From positions 1 to 39,320 of the forward strand of contig JAHEAO010000029.1 in assembly GCA_024642725.1 (NCBI GenBank): DNA of 39,320 bases. The letters are read 5' to 3'. Below the pieces are notes generated by a model. That model worked only from the letters and a program-made list of their open reading frames with translations. It was not told the origin of the DNA and did not search any database. A program made the translations under genes and the position numbers. Shown piece after piece: positions 1 through 8,811 of this stretch. This DNA comes from Paracoccaceae bacterium. Its GTDB lineage: Bacteria; Pseudomonadota; Alphaproteobacteria; Rhodobacterales; Rhodobacteraceae. The stretch's first letter is position 1; each line of letters starts with the position of its first letter.

Positions 1-309
1 GTCGTCGGCATCACTGAACATGCCAGCGAGCAGCTGGGCGATATCGTCTTCGTCGAACTGCCGGAAGTCGGGACCACGGTCACCAAGGATGACGAGGTCG
101 TCGTGATTGAAAGCGTCAAGGCCGCCTCCGACATTCTGTCGCCGCTTGACGGCGAGATCGTCGAAGTGAACGAGATGCTCACCGACAACCCGGGCAAGGT
201 GAACGAAGATGCGCAGGGCGACGGCTGGTTCTTCAAGCTCAAGGTCGAAGACCTGTCGGCCGTCGACGAGTATTTGGATGAGAAAGAATACAAGGACCTG
301 ATTGGCTGA
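1..309 (+). CDS. gcvH: glycine cleavage system H protein, 3' part
   Basis: Lipoyl carrier protein of the glycine cleavage system; it shuttles the aminomethyl group from the P protein to the T protein and is reoxidised by the L protein. The reading frame is open from base 1, so the N-terminus lies outside the window; 102 residues are visible. The lipoylation motif is clear in [12 protein letters not shown], where the lysine of ESVKA is the lipoylated residue. It is followed by the conserved [12 protein letters not shown] segment and the usual C-terminus with GDGWFFKLK. The TGA stop is 67 nt before the preferred gcvP start, so the two are almost certainly one operon, with gcvT expected upstream. 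The family is certain. Confidence 0.97.
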   Translation, partial: VVGITEHASEQLGDIVFVELPEVGTTVTKDDEVVVIESVKAASDILSPLDGEIVEVNEMLTDNPGKVNEDAQGDGWFFKLKVEDLSAVDEYLDEKEYKDLIG

Positions 310-376
310 CAGCCATCCCAGCGGCCCCGCAACAGCGCCGGGGCCGCGATCCAACCCCATGCCGCCGGAGCTTCCG

Positions 377-3229
377 ATGCCTTTCACCCCGACAGACTAT
401 CTGCCCTACGACTTCGCCAACCGCCGCCATATCGGCCCGTCTCCAGCCGAAATGGAAGAGATGTTCAAGTTGCTTGGGGTCAAGGATATCGACGAACTGA
501 TTGATCAGACCGTGCCTAAAAGCCTTCGTCAGGCGGAACCGCTGGATTTCGGCAAGCCCAAGTCCGAACGCGAGCTTCTTTGGCATATGCGACAGGTGGC
601 GCAAAAGAACAAGGTATTCACCACAATGATCGGGCAGGGGTTCCACGGCACGGTCACGCCCCCCGCGATCCAGCGCAACATCCTAGAGAATCCGGCCTGG
701 TACACCGCTTATACGCCCTATCAGCCCGAAATTTCCCAAGGCCGCCTTGAGGCGCTCTTGAACTACCAGACCATGGTCACCGACCTGACCGGTCTCGATA
801 TCGCCAATGCCTCCCTGCTCGACGAAGCGACCGCCGCCGCCGAAGCCATGACCATGGCCGAACGCGTGGCCAAGTCGAAAGCGCGGGGCTTCTTCATCGA
901 TGAAAACTGCCATCCTCAGAATATCGCGGTGATGCAAACACGGGCCGAACCGCTGGGCATAGACGTTGTGGTCGGCGATCCGGCCAAGCTTGATGCCAGC
1001 AAGGTCTTTGGCGCGATCTTCCAGTATCCAGGCACTTACGGCCATCTGAACGATTTCACGCCCCATATCGCCAAACTGCATGCAGCGGGCGCGATCGGCA
1101 TAGTCATCGCCGACCCGTTGATGCTGACCTTGTTGAAGGAACCCGGCGCGATGGGCGCGGACATTGCTGTCGGCTCGACCCAGCGTTTTGGCGTGCCAAT
1201 GGGCTATGGCGGACCATCCGCGGCCTATATGGCCTGTAAGGACGCCTACAAGCGGTCCATGCCGGGGCGCATCGTCGGCGTGTCCGTCGACGCGCGCGGC
1301 AACAAGGCTTACCGGCTTTCGCTACAAACCCGCGAACAGCATATTCGGCGGGAAAAGGCCACATCGAACGTCTGCACCGCACAGGCGCTGCTGGCGGTCA
1401 TGGCCAGCTTTTACGCCGTCTTCCATGGCCCGGAGGGGCTCAAGGCCATCGCACAGCGCATTCACCGCAAGACGGACCGGCTGGCTCGCGGGCTGGAAGC
1501 TGACGGCTTCAAAGTCGAACCGGAGCATTTCTTTGACACGTTCACGGTCGAGGTTGGCACCATGCAGGGTGCGATCATGGCCGCGGGCCGGGCGGAAAAG
1601 ATCAACTTCCGCAAGGTCGGCAAAACCAAGATCGCTATCACGCTTGACGAAACCGTTCGTCCGGCCACGCTGGAAGCCGTCTGGCGTGCCTTTGGCTTGA
1701 GCCATGGCAAGGACGAGTTTCCGGCCGATTACCATCGCGTCCCAGCCGAAATTGTCCGCGAAACCGATTATATGTCACATCCCGTCTTTCACATGAACCG
1801 TGCCGAGACCGAGATGATGCGTTACATGCGGCGCTTGTCAGACCGCGACCTCGCGCTTGATCGTGCGATGATCCCACTTGGTTCCTGCACAATGAAACTG
1901 AACGCCGCGGCGGAGATGATGCCGATCACGTGGCCGGATTTTTCCAATATCCACCCCTTCGCACCCACCGATCAGGTGGAAGGCTACCTCGAGCTTATCG
2001 AAGACCTCTGCGCCAAGCTCTGCACCATCACCGGCTATGACAAGATGTCGATGCAGCCCAATTCCGGCGCGCAGGGCGAATATGCAGGGCTGCTGACCAT
2101 CGCCGCCTATCACCGGTCCCGGGGTGACGCGCATCGCGACATCTGCCTGATCCCGGTGTCGGCCCACGGCACCAACCCGGCTTCGGCGCAGATGGCGGGT
2201 ATGAAGGTCGTCGTTGTGAAGTCCGCCGAGAACGGTGACATCGACGTCGAGGATTTCCGTACCAAGGCCGAAGCAGCGGGCGACAACCTTGCTGCCTGCA
2301 TGATCACCTATCCCTCGACCCACGGCGTGTTCGAGGAAACCGTGCGTGAGATTTGCGAGATCACGCATAAATACGGCGGTCAGGTCTACATCGACGGCGC
2401 CAATATGAACGCCATGGTCGGCCTCGTCCGGCCCGGCGATATCGGCGGCGACGTCAGCCACCTGAACTTGCACAAGACCTTCTGCATCCCGCATGGCGGC
2501 GGCGGACCAGGCATGGGTCCGATCGGCGTCAAGGCGCACCTGGCACCCTATCTGCCCGGCCATCCGGAAACCGGCGGGCAAGAGGGGCCGGTATCCTCTG
2601 CCCCCTATGGCTCTGCCTCGATCCTGCCGATCTCATGGGCCTATATCCTGATGATGGGTGGCAATGGCCTGACACAGGCCACCAAGGTCGCGATCCTGAA
2701 TGCCAATTATGTCGCAAAGCGGCTTGAAGGATCATACGAAGTCCTGTTCAAGGGCCGGGGCGGTCGTGTCGCGCATGAATGCATTCTGGACACCCGGCCT
2801 TTCGAAGAAAGCGCCCATGTGACCGTGGATGACATCGCCAAGCGTCTGATGGATAATGGTTTCCATGCGCCAACGATGAGCTGGCCAGTGGCCGGGACGC
2901 TCATGGTCGAACCCACGGAATCCGAAACCAAGGCAGAGCTTGACCGCTTCTGCGATGCCATGCTTTCGATCCGCGCCGAAATCGAAGCCATCGAGAAGGG
3001 CGAAATGGACCCTGCGAACAACCCGCTCAAGAACGCGCCACATACCGTGGAAGATCTCGTCGGAGACTGGGACCGGCCCTATAGCCGCGAACAGGCCTGC
3101 TACCCCAAGGGTGCCTTCCGGGTCGACAAATACTGGCCCCCTGTCAACCGGGTCGACAACGTCTATGGCGACCGTCACCTGATCTGCACTTGTCCGCCGC
3201 TCGAGGATTATCTGGACGCGGCAGAGTAG
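377..3229 (+). CDS. gcvP: glycine dehydrogenase (aminomethyl-transferring), P protein
   Basis: PLP-dependent glycine decarboxylase, the P protein of the glycine cleavage system; it decarboxylates glycine and loads the aminomethyl group onto lipoylated GcvH. The frame gives 950 residues, the length of the single-chain form found in most proteobacteria, and not the split gcvPA/gcvPB form. The PLP lysine is in [17 protein letters not shown] (K700). The N-terminal half carries the pseudo-active motif [15 protein letters not shown]. The frame is open back to a TTG at 302, but I chose the ATG at 377 because GGAG at 367-370 is correctly spaced and the protein then starts [13 protein letters not shown], close to the conserved RRHIGPS block. 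An in-frame ATG at 359 is the alternative. It is co-transcribed with gcvH. Confidence 0.96.
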   Translation: MPFTPTDYLPYDFANRRHIGPSPAEMEEMFKLLGVKDIDELIDQTVPKSLRQAEPLDFGKPKSERELLWHMRQVAQKNKVFTTMIGQGFHGTVTPPAIQRNILENPAWYTAYTPYQPEISQGRLEALLNYQTMVTDLTGLDIANASLLDEATAAAEAMTMAERVAKSKARGFFIDENCHPQNIAVMQTRAEPLGIDVVVGDPAKLDASKVFGAIFQYPGTYGHLNDFTPHIAKLHAAGAIGIVIADPLMLTLLKEPGAMGADIAVGSTQRFGVPMGYGGPSAAYMACKDAYKRSMPGRIVGVSVDARGNKAYRLSLQTREQHIRREKATSNVCTAQALLAVMASFYAVFHGPEGLKAIAQRIHRKTDRLARGLEADGFKVEPEHFFDTFTVEVGTMQGAIMAAGRAEKINFRKVGKTKIAITLDETVRPATLEAVWRAFGLSHGKDEFPADYHRVPAEIVRETDYMSHPVFHMNRAETEMMRYMRRLSDRDLALDRAMIPLGSCTMKLNAAAEMMPITWPDFSNIHPFAPTDQVEGYLELIEDLCAKLCTITGYDKMSMQPNSGAQGEYAGLLTIAAYHRSRGDAHRDICLIPVSAHGTNPASAQMAGMKVVVVKSAENGDIDVEDFRTKAEAAGDNLAACMITYPSTHGVFEETVREICEITHKYGGQVYIDGANMNAMVGLVRPGDIGGDVSHLNLHKTFCIPHGGGGPGMGPIGVKAHLAPYLPGHPETGGQEGPVSSAPYGSASILPISWAYILMMGGNGLTQATKVAILNANYVAKRLEGSYEVLFKGRGGRVAHECILDTRPFEESAHVTVDDIAKRLMDNGFHAPTMSWPVAGTLMVEPTESETKAELDRFCDAMLSIRAEIEAIEKGEMDPANNPLKNAPHTVEDLVGDWDRPYSREQACYPKGAFRVDKYWPPVNRVDNVYGDRHLICTCPPLEDYLDAAE

Positions 3230-3449
3230 GAACATGAGAAACCCGGCGACCGCCGAAAGGCCGGATTGAGCCCGGTGCGGACGTCGGGACAGTCGCGATA
3301 AACGAACGGATTTTCATTGCTGGAAGCATTGGCCGGGTAGTTCTTTAGAGCACGCAGGGTGAGTTGCTGCGTGGGAAGTCGGAACTATCTTGACGGTCTC
3401 AGTTGTTTAGTGGCGGTCGGAATTTCATTTCTTTCGGGGGCAAGTAAGG

Positions 3450-4892
3450 TTGACCATCGGGCGATACGGTAAATTTCTTCTTGGAGTTCTGGGAGGAGGT
3501 GCGCTGATCCTCGGCGCGCTTTCATGGTCGCCAAGACAGTCTCGGCTGACGGAACGCCCGCTCCCGCTGCCGGTAACGTTTTCGATCGTCCTTCCGGCCG
3601 ATTCGAAAGTCGATACAGGGCTTGAATGCTCCGACGCCACGAACGAGGCCAACGCCTACGCCGCCTATGTTTCGGTTCGCAATGCCCTTGCGAAAGGACA
3701 ACCAACTGAAACAATCGAATATGCAAGCTGCTTTCTTGCAGGGGCGGGGGCGGGGGCCAGCCACGATCCCCAGGCTGCCCTCGTGCAGTTTACGGGCGGC
3801 ATCTTCGATTCGAATGTCCTGTTGGGCTATTTGCAGATGAGTTTTGAGGCAAGCCTCTCAAAGGCGGTTGAAACCGGCCAAGTTTCTCATTGGAGAAGCA
3901 GTTCTCTGGGTACGGCAGCGCTCGAAGCATATGACCGGACTCACGACAAGAGATTCATCGATCTCTTCGTTTCCTACTTCGACCGGTTGCTTGAGCTTCG
4001 AGATAGCGAATTTGGTTTCTACGACGACTTTCACCAGAAGGTCATGCAATCCTGGGGCGAACGTTATGACGCGGACGGAGACTGGGTTTCGCATGTCACA
4101 ATTTTTTCCGTGACAATGTTACCTGCGACGATTGCGGCAAGGCGGATCAGGGCAGAACCGGAGCTTGCGCAATACCGCGAGTTTGCGGACAAGGTCGTTC
4201 AGGCATTTGAAATCGGCTATCATGAATTCGCCGACGACCTCAGACCGGTGCCGGATTCCCAAGGCTTCTGGTACTGGCGACCGCTCGAGAACGAATTCGA
4301 AGCGACAAATCATGTCCACATGCAAGGCGAAGCACTTCTCAACATGTTCGCCCTTACCGGGGACCCGATTTTCCGTGACCGCATAAATGATTTCATCCGT
4401 TTCTTTGAAACGGGCGCCAAGATTGATGAAAATGGCTACGTCTACTGGAACTACCACCCCTATTTCCAGGTGCCTAAGGCAATGAAAGATCACAACGCGA
4501 CGGAATTGTCGGAGTTTGCGTGGAAGGCGGGAAACACGATAGGCTTTCTGTATCACGCAGAGTCAGACGGATTCAAAGTAAGCCAAGCGCTGCTCGAGGG
4601 CATGACCAGAACGATCAGCGATCACGTGCTTGCCGACAACGGATATGCCCTGAATTTCTACCCCCTAGGAGGAGAAGAAAGGTCAAAATCCGAAGTCAAG
4701 GACTTGGGAGAACGGCTTCACCAAAAAGCTTCAACGATTACCAGGTATCTGGTCGCTGCCGCAAAGGCCCCCAAGATCAGAGAGCAGGTTCGCGAGATCG
4801 TCGCGACCCGACAAGACCTGCTTGGCGGGGGCTGGTTTGATAATCCTGACGCAGCCGTGGGATATGCGTATTTCCTTGATGGCTCCCGATAG
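3450..4892 (+). CDS. membrane-anchored hypothetical protein, possible alpha/alpha-barrel enzyme
   Basis: I do not recognise this 480-residue protein. The start is a TTG with GGGGG 9 nt upstream; no ATG lies near the hydrophobic N-terminus. Residues about 8-27 form a single signal anchor, so the rest is probably periplasmic. The body is rich in aromatic residues and alternates helices in a way that recalls six-hairpin (alpha/alpha-toroid) glycosidases, epimerases and lyases, e.g. FWYWRPL, NHVHMQGEALLNMF, YVYWNYHPYF and GGGWFDNP. This fold assignment is inference only. Base composition is visibly richer in A/T and in AAA, TTT and GAA codons than its neighbours, so it may have been acquired. It stands alone between gcvP (220 nt upstream) and trxC, with no obvious partner. 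Confidence 0.75.
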   Translation: MTIGRYGKFLLGVLGGGALILGALSWSPRQSRLTERPLPLPVTFSIVLPADSKVDTGLECSDATNEANAYAAYVSVRNALAKGQPTETIEYASCFLAGAGAGASHDPQAALVQFTGGIFDSNVLLGYLQMSFEASLSKAVETGQVSHWRSSSLGTAALEAYDRTHDKRFIDLFVSYFDRLLELRDSEFGFYDDFHQKVMQSWGERYDADGDWVSHVTIFSVTMLPATIAARRIRAEPELAQYREFADKVVQAFEIGYHEFADDLRPVPDSQGFWYWRPLENEFEATNHVHMQGEALLNMFALTGDPIFRDRINDFIRFFETGAKIDENGYVYWNYHPYFQVPKAMKDHNATELSEFAWKAGNTIGFLYHAESDGFKVSQALLEGMTRTISDHVLADNGYALNFYPLGGEERSKSEVKDLGERLHQKASTITRYLVAAAKAPKIREQVREIVATRQDLLGGGWFDNPDAAVGYAYFLDGSR

Positions 4893-5082
4893 ATTTTCGT
4901 TGATCTGCGGCGTCAGGTTCCATGCCGTATCGTGAACTTGGCTGCAGGGGTCCGCAATGCAACGGAAAACGAGTTTTGTGGCGGGATCGAGATTGAACCT
5001 CTTGGGACAAAGTCTGCCTCTTCCGTCAAACCGGTCGTTCAACATCGTCGCTACCTATTGAAGAGCATCGCCAAAACCCCAA

Positions 5083-5088
5083 TATATT
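5083..5088 (+). promoter_or_regulatory. possible -10 element for trxC
   Basis: TATATT lies in a locally AT-rich patch 31 nt before the trxC start. An upstream TTGAAG at 5058-5063 is 19 nt away, longer than ideal, so the pairing is uncertain. The 4893-5119 interval otherwise shows no gene-like frame. Confidence 0.3.
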
Positions 5089-5119
5089 CGACAACTCGAA
5101 TGTTGCCCGGAGCCCCGAC

Positions 5120-5563
5120 ATGTCCGCCGCCCTCAAACTCACCTGTCTGACCTGTGGCCAGCCAAATCGCGTGCCCTCCGACCGTATCGCCTCGGGCCCA
5201 AAATGCGGCACTTGTGGCGCTAAGCTCGCAGATGGGAAAGTGGCCGCGCTGGAACCCGCGACATTGAAAAAGGCAATCGCCACCGATGACCTGCCGCTGA
5301 TCGTCGATTTCTGGGCACCTTGGTGCGGGCCCTGCCGAATGATGGCGCCGGAATTCTCCAAGGCGGCGCAGGCGATGACCGGACGCGCACGCTTTGCCAA
5401 GATAGACACCCAGGATTTTCCGCAGGTCTCGACAGAACGCGGCATTCGCGGCATCCCGCTGCTGATCCTGTTTCGGAAGGGCAAGGAGGTCGCGCGCCTT
5501 CCGGGTGCTCGTCCGGCCGCTGAAATCGAACAATTCGTCCGTTCCCAGACCGCCAACGCATGA
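5120..5563 (+). CDS. trxC: thioredoxin 2 (zinc-containing thioredoxin)
   Basis: Cytoplasmic disulfide reductase of the TrxC type, usually linked to oxidative stress. The protein has 147 residues. An N-terminal zinc-binding module has two CxxC pairs (C9/C12 and C29/C32), which separates TrxC from ordinary TrxA. The thioredoxin domain follows with the active site WCGPC (C69/C72) in FWAPWCGPCRMM, and the cis-proline loop is GIRGIPLLILF. The ATG at 5120 directly precedes the zinc module, matching the family start. It appears monocistronic: a poor-coding 420-nt stretch follows. Confidence in family and subtype is high. Confidence 0.95.
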   Translation: MSAALKLTCLTCGQPNRVPSDRIASGPKCGTCGAKLADGKVAALEPATLKKAIATDDLPLIVDFWAPWCGPCRMMAPEFSKAAQAMTGRARFAKIDTQDFPQVSTERGIRGIPLLILFRKGKEVARLPGARPAAEIEQFVRSQTANA

Positions 5564-5985
5564 TCTAGCCTTGTAGCACCGCTCTTTAGGGGCGCACCCC
5601 CGATGAACGGGGGGTGGATTCTGTTCGCGGTTTCGAAGCAATTGCAGGTCAGTCCGTTGCTGCGTGGAGGCTCGTGCATCGGTGGAACTCTGCCGATGAC
5701 AACGGTCGTCCGGCGGGTGTCCGCTCAGGTTTCGGCCAGAAGCGGTGCATTTGCGCATCATATCCGTCTGTCGAATGGCCCGGGAGTTTCAGTCGTACTG
5801 CCGTTGGGTCAGGAAAGCGCTGCCCAAGTCAGGAACCGGGCGGGTCTTTCACATGCAGACCTGCAACCGGGTGCGGCAGGGCAGGAGGCAGAGAAGTAGT
5901 GAGTGGAGGACTACACGTGAGATCCGACAGAAGATCAACGGCAGTGTTTTCGGTCGAAGCAGACAAATTCGTAGGTAGGGGCTAT
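5564..5985. other. 422-nt interval with no convincing gene
   Basis: This interval lies between trxC and the small membrane protein gene. It has short open frames on the plus strand (for example from 5603 and 5745), but their translations are low-complexity Arg/Gly/Ser-rich strings with no domain, no good ribosome-binding site and no codon bias like the neighbours. The only structure I can see is a short GC-rich hairpin just after trxC (5595-5616). A small RNA cannot be excluded. Confidence 0.5.
5595..5616 (+). terminator. weak hairpin after trxC
   Basis: CACCCCC (5595-5601) pairs with GGGGGTG (5610-5616) around an 8-nt loop, 32 nt after the trxC stop. No T-run follows (GATTCTGTTC), so if it ends trxC transcription it is not a classical intrinsic terminator. 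Confidence 0.35.
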
Positions 5986-6213
5986 GTGACGATGGATCGC
6001 CGCAAGGCGAAGCGCGCGGTCGAGCGCATCCTGACCGGCCTGCTGATTGCGACCGGTATTGCCTTTGCCGTTTCGTTCGTCGGGTTCGGCTATGCCACGT
6101 TTCTTGACGCGCCGGGGCTGATCGATCTGGCGGGTTTCCTGCTGACGCGCACCGGTTTCGTGCTGGTCGCTGGGTTCGCGGTTCTGTCTTTGTCGTCCAG
6201 CCCGGACAGGTAA
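5986..6213 (+). CDS. small two-helix membrane protein, unknown
   Basis: Short protein of 73-75 residues that I do not recognise. It begins with a basic stretch (MDRRKAKRAVERIL) followed by two hydrophobic segments, roughly LTGLLIATGIAFAVSFVGFG and LAGFLLTRTGFVLVAGFAVL, so it is predicted to be an inner-membrane protein with a cytoplasmic basic N-terminus. A GTG at 5986 has AGGGG at 5976-5980 with 5-nt spacing; the in-frame ATG at 5992 is the alternative and has 11-nt spacing. The frame is open farther upstream, but that part reads as non-coding. The next gene is convergent (GFA protein, stop at 6257), so this gene stands alone. Confidence 0.6.
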   Translation: MTMDRRKAKRAVERILTGLLIATGIAFAVSFVGFGYATFLDAPGLIDLAGFLLTRTGFVLVAGFAVLSLSSSPDR

Positions 6214-6256
6214 AGAGCCTGCAAGCCCGCGACGGGCACCGCAGATCAGCCAGACC

Positions 6257-6685
6257 TTATTCCGGCATGCTCTCTCCGCTGCCTCCAAGTTCGGACGGGA
6301 AGTCCTTGAGCTTTGGCAGGCCGTCTTTCATCGGCAGCACGGTTTCGGCGTAGTTGACGTGCACGCCGGGCGCAAATTTCTGGCTGGGGATCGTGGCGGC
6401 ATAGACATCCATCAGCCCCCAATGCGGATGATAGGTCATCAGGTGGCCGCCGCATTTCGTGCAGAACTGACGGTCGCTGCGCTCGGTTTTCATGAAATGC
6501 CCGATGTCATCGGCACCCTTGGTGACCTTGACGTTTTCATTCTTGAAAAGCGTGAAAGCATTGACCGGGCCCGCCGACCATGACCGGCAGGAGCCGCAAT
6601 GGCAGTATCCCATGCCTTCGGGATCACCCGTTACTTCAACCTCGACGGCGCCGCAAAAGCAGCGTCCAGTTTGTGTTTTTCCCAT
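6257..6685 (-). CDS. GFA-family zinc protein (CENP-V/GFA domain)
   Basis: Protein of 142 residues of the GFA family (glutathione-dependent formaldehyde-activating enzyme-like; CENP-V/GFA domain). Family zinc-binding cysteines are all visible: GRCFCGAVEVEV, then YCHCGSCRSWSAGP, then FCTKCGGHLMTYHP. In this family only a few members act on S-hydroxymethylglutathione; most have no known substrate, so formaldehyde activation is not claimed. I chose the ATG at 6685, which gives MGKTQTGRCFCG; the longer open frame to 6754 adds a non-conserved tail. A promoter-like pair with an embedded palindrome is present upstream (6745-6773). It is separated by about 160 nt from the importer ATPase gene, so it is probably its own transcription unit. 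Confidence 0.9.
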   Translation of the reverse strand: MGKTQTGRCFCGAVEVEVTGDPEGMGYCHCGSCRSWSAGPVNAFTLFKNENVKVTKGADDIGHFMKTERSDRQFCTKCGGHLMTYHPHWGLMDVYAATIPSQKFAPGVHVNYAETVLPMKDGLPKLKDFPSELGGSGESMPE

Positions 6686-6744
6686 TCTAGTTGCCCCCCC
6701 GGCAGACGGATCGGACTCATTGCCCCATCTCGCGCCTTGGTCGA

Positions 6745-6773
6745 AACATAGCATGGTTTACGTTACGTAACAA
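6745..6773 (-). promoter_or_regulatory. promoter with GTTACGTAAC palindrome, upstream of the GFA gene
   Basis: Read on the minus strand: TTGTTA (6773-6768), a 17-nt spacer, then TATGTT (6750-6745), about 60 nt upstream of the GFA start codon. A perfect 10-bp palindrome GTTACGTAAC (6762-6771) overlaps the -35 hexamer, as expected of a repressor operator. Confidence 0.4.
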
Positions 6774-6843
6774 ATTTTGCGCACCTCAGTCGTCCGCAGG
6801 CCCCGGGTTGATGAGCCCAGAGGGCCGCCCGATCCGATGATCT

Positions 6844-7635
6844 TCAGGCGGCGGCGGTTTCTGCCGGTGGTTCCTTGGCTCCGGTCATGAAGGCCACGGC
6901 GTCGGACATCGTGTAATCCTTGGGGTCGATCACACAAAGCCGTTTTCCCAGACGGTGGATATGGATCCGATCAGCGACTTCGAAGACATGCGGCATGTTG
7001 TGGCTGATCAGGATGATCGGAATGCCGCGTGATTTGACGTCCTGAATCAGTTCCAGAACCCGACGGCTTTCCTTGACGCCAAGCGCCGCCGTGGGTTCGT
7101 CCAGAATAATTACCTTGGACCCAAAGGCCGCGGCGCGGGCCACGGCAACGCCCTGCCGCTGACCACCTGAAAGCGTCTCGATCGCCTGCGATATGTTCTG
7201 GATTGTCATCAGCCCGAGGTCGTTCAGTTTTTCGCGGGCAAAATTCTCCATGGCTTTGCGGTCGAGCATGCGCAACCAGCTACCCAGCACGCCGGGTCGA
7301 CGAATCTCGCGCCCCATGAACATGTTGTCGGTGATCGACAGGGCCGGCGACATCGCCAATGTCTGGTAGACGGTTTCGATACCAAAGCCGCGCGCATCCA
7401 GCGGAGAGTTGAAATGCACCGGTTTGCCATCAAGCAGGACGTCGCCCTCGTCGGGGACCACCGCGCCGGACATGGCTTTTATCAGGGTCGATTTCCCGGC
7501 GCCGTTATCCCCAATGACCGCCAGGATTTCGTTCGGGTAAAGTTCAAAGTCACAATGGTCGAGCGCGGTAACACGGCCATAGCGCTTGACGAGATTGCGA
7601 CCTGCAAGAACGGGTTCCTGTGCCATGTCGGTCAT
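6844..7635 (-). CDS. frcA: sugar ABC transporter ATP-binding protein (FrcA type)
   Basis: Cytoplasmic ATPase of a CUT2-family sugar importer. The 263-residue single-domain form matches FrcA-like proteins and not the two-domain RbsA/XylG type. Visible motifs: Walker A GDNGAGKST (42-50), Q-loop YQTLAM, signature LSGGQ (155-159), Walker B VIILDE (175-180) and H-loop SH (211-212). I start it at the ATG that overlaps the permease stop (ATGA, 4 nt), a translational coupling arrangement; a second ATG at 7626 is possible. The frame stays open to 7905 inside the permease gene, which is coincidental. The fructose assignment rests on family resemblance and on the neighbouring ROK regulator and is not proven. 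Confidence 0.9.
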   Translation of the reverse strand: MTDMAQEPVLAGRNLVKRYGRVTALDHCDFELYPNEILAVIGDNGAGKSTLIKAMSGAVVPDEGDVLLDGKPVHFNSPLDARGFGIETVYQTLAMSPALSITDNMFMGREIRRPGVLGSWLRMLDRKAMENFAREKLNDLGLMTIQNISQAIETLSGGQRQGVAVARAAAFGSKVIILDEPTAALGVKESRRVLELIQDVKSRGIPIILISHNMPHVFEVADRIHIHRLGKRLCVIDPKDYTMSDAVAFMTGAKEPPAETAAA

Positions 7636-8720
7636 ACCTTTCTGATCCACTGATCCACGGCCACGGCCGATATGATAAGGGCGCCAATCAGCAGATAGGT
7701 CCATTGCGGATCGGTTCCCACCATCTTGAGGCCCATTTCGAAAACACCCACGATAAGTGCGCCCAGGAACATGCCGATGATACTGCCGCGCCCGCCGAAC
7801 AGCGAAATACCACCGATCACCACTGCAGTGATGGATTGGATATTGCCCAGAACGCCGGTCGAGGCTGACGGTGAAACCGATCCAAAACGGCCGATCATCA
7901 CCCAACCCGCAATGGCGCAGAAAAATCCCGCAAGGGCGTAAACCTGCGTCAAGACGACCTTGGTCCGCACACCGGAAAGTTCGGCTGCCTCAAGATCGTC
8001 ACCCACGGCATAGACATGCCGACCCCATGCCGTATGGCGCAGGATATAGGCCAGCAATGCGACCAGCGCGATAAGCAGGAACACGGCGTAAAGGACGCTG
8101 ACACCGCTGCCGCGCGAGCCATCGCCAAAGAAGGTGACCGAATTTCCCCAGAACCGCAGCGCCGGGGCCTCTTCGGAAATGGCAGACGATCTGATCGTCT
8201 CGTTGCGAGAAAAGATGTAGTTTGTGGCAAGAATGATCTGCCATGTTCCCAAGGTGACGATGAACGGTGGCAGGCGCATCCGCGACACCAGAAATCCGTT
8301 CGCAGCCCCCATCGCTGTGCCGCAGGCCAGACCGAGCACGATGGACAGTTCGGCGGGAATTCCATAGCGGAAAGAAAACTGGCCCATCAGGACCGAACAG
8401 AAAACCGCCATCGCACCGACGGACAGATCGATGCCGGCAGTGATGATCACCAGGGACTGAGCGCAGCCTAGAATCCCGACAACCGCGATTTGCTGCAGGA
8501 TCACGGACAGGGTGGTGGGTTTGAAGAAATTTCCGTTCAAGAGGCCGAAGGCGACGATGGCGACAATCAGAACGGCCATGGGCACGGCGGAGGGTGTACG
8601 GTGAAGCCAGTCCTGCAGCCGTTCCAGCCCTGTTTTTTGCGGCTCTGAGAATTCCGCCACCTTGTCAGAAGCGCCTGTCAGACCGGATTCGAAGTCCGAC
8701 GGTTGTTTCGTCTGGGCCAT
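7632..8720 (-). CDS. frcC: sugar ABC transporter permease (FrcC type)
   Basis: Inner-membrane permease of a CUT2 (ribose/xylose/fructose-type) importer, 362 residues. A hydrophilic N-terminal extension of about 45 residues precedes the first membrane segment (VPMAVLIVAIVAFGLLNG). The family core motif IITAGIDLSVGAMAVFCSVL is plain, and the EAA-like loop region HTAWGRHVYAVGDDLEAAELSGVR and the AVVIGGISLFGGRG segment are both conserved. The ATG at 8720 is preceded by GAGG on the minus strand. A strong hairpin lies between the binding-protein gene and this gene (8746-8771). The stop overlaps the ATPase start. It works with the binding protein and the ATPase encoded beside it. Confidence 0.93.
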   Translation of the reverse strand: MAQTKQPSDFESGLTGASDKVAEFSEPQKTGLERLQDWLHRTPSAVPMAVLIVAIVAFGLLNGNFFKPTTLSVILQQIAVVGILGCAQSLVIITAGIDLSVGAMAVFCSVLMGQFSFRYGIPAELSIVLGLACGTAMGAANGFLVSRMRLPPFIVTLGTWQIILATNYIFSRNETIRSSAISEEAPALRFWGNSVTFFGDGSRGSGVSVLYAVFLLIALVALLAYILRHTAWGRHVYAVGDDLEAAELSGVRTKVVLTQVYALAGFFCAIAGWVMIGRFGSVSPSASTGVLGNIQSITAVVIGGISLFGGRGSIIGMFLGALIVGVFEMGLKMVGTDPQWTYLLIGALIISAVAVDQWIRKV

Positions 8721-8745
8721 TGTTCCTCATCCCCTCCTTGTAGAA

Positions 8746-8771
8746 CGGGGGCGGCGTCATGGCCGCCCCCG
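8746..8771 (-). promoter_or_regulatory. 10-bp intercistronic stem-loop in the importer mRNA
   Basis: CGGGGGCGGC (8746-8755) and GCCGCCCCCG (8762-8771) pair perfectly around a 6-nt loop between the binding-protein stop (8812) and the permease start (8720). On the minus strand it is followed by TTCTACAAGGAGG and not a T-run, so it looks like an mRNA-stabilising or attenuating hairpin that raises the binding protein relative to the membrane components. Confidence 0.6.
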
Positions 8772-8811
8772 CGTCACGTTCGGTTAACTGGCGGGGCCAA
8801 TCAACTGATTT

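Noticed and set aside
302-376. N-terminal extension of gcvP starting at TTG 302
   Set aside because: The start overlaps the gcvH stop region, the added residues are Pro/Ser/Gly-rich and unconserved, and a GGAG-preceded ATG exists at 377.
1838-2581. 247-residue open frame on the minus strand
   Set aside because: It is antisense to the PLP region of gcvP; no family resemblance.
5603-5899. 98-residue open frame between trxC and the small membrane protein gene
   Set aside because: It has no ribosome-binding site and no recognisable domain, and the composition is unlike neighbouring coding sequence; treated as non-coding.
7636-7905. N-terminal extension of the importer ATPase into the permease gene
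   Set aside because: The extension is a frame-shifted reading of permease codons; the ATPase start at 7635 overlaps the permease stop in the usual ATGA way.
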